Source: Geobacter sp. | GTDB lineage: Bacteria > Desulfobacterota > Desulfuromonadia > Geobacterales > Pseudopelobacteraceae | Assembly: GCA_009885845.1 (NCBI GenBank) | Contig: VFJW01000033.1 | Coordinates: forward strand, 91,429-155,428 | Reading direction: 5' to 3' | DNA length: 64,000 nt | In this document: piece by piece, positions 63,905 to 64,000 of the stretch | How the letters are laid out: every line of letters starts with the position of its first letter | How positions within the stretch are numbered: the first letter of the stretch is position 1 | The notes under the pieces: model-generated | Database searches by the model: none | Seen by the model: the letters and a program-made list of their open reading frames with translations, nothing else | What the model was told of the DNA's origin: nothing | Position numbers and translations under genes: made by a program

Positions 63905-64000
63905 ATGAAAAAGACCTGTTGCACGTTGTTCTGCGCAGCCTTACTTTTCGCGATTTCCGAAGGTGTCCTGGCTGCCGACATTTCTGTTGACTCCACCACC
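63905..64000 (+). CDS. Exported protein, N-terminus only (3' cut by window)
   Basis: ATG 63905 has AGAGGAG eight bases upstream and begins MKKTCCTLFCAALLFAISEG, a signal peptide with probable cleavage after VLAAD. Only 32 codons are in the window, so no family can be named. Confidence 0.65.
   Translation, partial: MKKTCCTLFCAALLFAISEGVLAADISVDSTT

Overview
The window looks like a chromosomal segment of a Geobacteraceae-type deltaproteobacterium (Desulfuromonadales). This is an inference from gene content: c-di-GMP proteins with many PAS domains, a PocR/MASE3-type membrane histidine kinase, an OmpB-like giant multicopper oxidase with a SCO1 protein and a cytochrome c fusion, a TerC/ZIP/LemA/TPM membrane set, and a Wza/Wzz-type exopolysaccharide locus. 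Nothing in the sequence names the species. No rRNA, tRNA or CRISPR array was seen.

Layout. 1-2.8 kb: the 3' end of glpD and a PlsC-acyltransferase/hydrolase fusion on the + strand. 3-11.2 kb: a minus-strand run of coiled-coil protein, small membrane protein, UbiB-like kinase, ferredoxin, HD-GYP phosphodiesterase and a GGDEF protein whose five central PAS domains are exact 384-bp tandem duplicates. 11.5-13.2 kb: an orphan AAA ATPase. 13.2-27.5 kb: minus-strand detoxification and envelope genes (DJ-1/PfpI, hydrolase-OsmC, a degenerate ADP-ribosylglycohydrolase, TerC, sugar-dehydrogenase-like lipoprotein, ZIP transporter, TPM/YgcG/LemA, KatG, OsmC, ferritin-like protein, alcohol dehydrogenase, DUF302). 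26.4-32.1 kb: a region rich in a 176-bp inverted-repeat element, holding a large histidine kinase, a response regulator and the decayed tail of a second kinase. 32.2-36.1 kb: ferritin-like proteins, an oxidoreductase and a NarXL-type pair whose kinase lacks its phospho-acceptor histidine. 36.5-45.9 kb (+): a WecA-like transferase and secreted partner, then SCO1 - FKBP - cytochrome/binding-protein fusion - multicopper oxidase, closed by a strong terminator. 46.1-57.3 kb: a visibly AT-rich polysaccharide island (Wzx, methyltransferase, glycosyltransferases, Wzy, acetyltransferase, epimerase). It is bounded on the left by a 215-bp transposon-like element with perfect 6-bp target duplications and on the right by a decayed wzx of the older locus. 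57.4-64 kb: Wzz-like and Wza-like genes separated by a second orphan ATPase cassette, then the start of another secreted-protein region.

The most unusual signal is the pair of orphan AAA ATPase genes (about 11.6 and 58.7 kb). Each has a palindrome over its promoter and each is bracketed by a direct repeat about 1.65 kb apart. For the second copy the repeat is clearly a duplication of the wza-wzz spacer, as expected if the gene arrived as a single-gene mobile cassette. Other notable items are two families of miniature inverted-repeat elements with 6-bp duplications, a conserved upstream module shared by two polysaccharide-associated loci, several small genes missing from the ORF track (including a 59-residue protein and a 26-codon leader translationally coupled to lemA), and a copper/electron-transfer operon that fuses cytochrome c to a ligand-binding domain.
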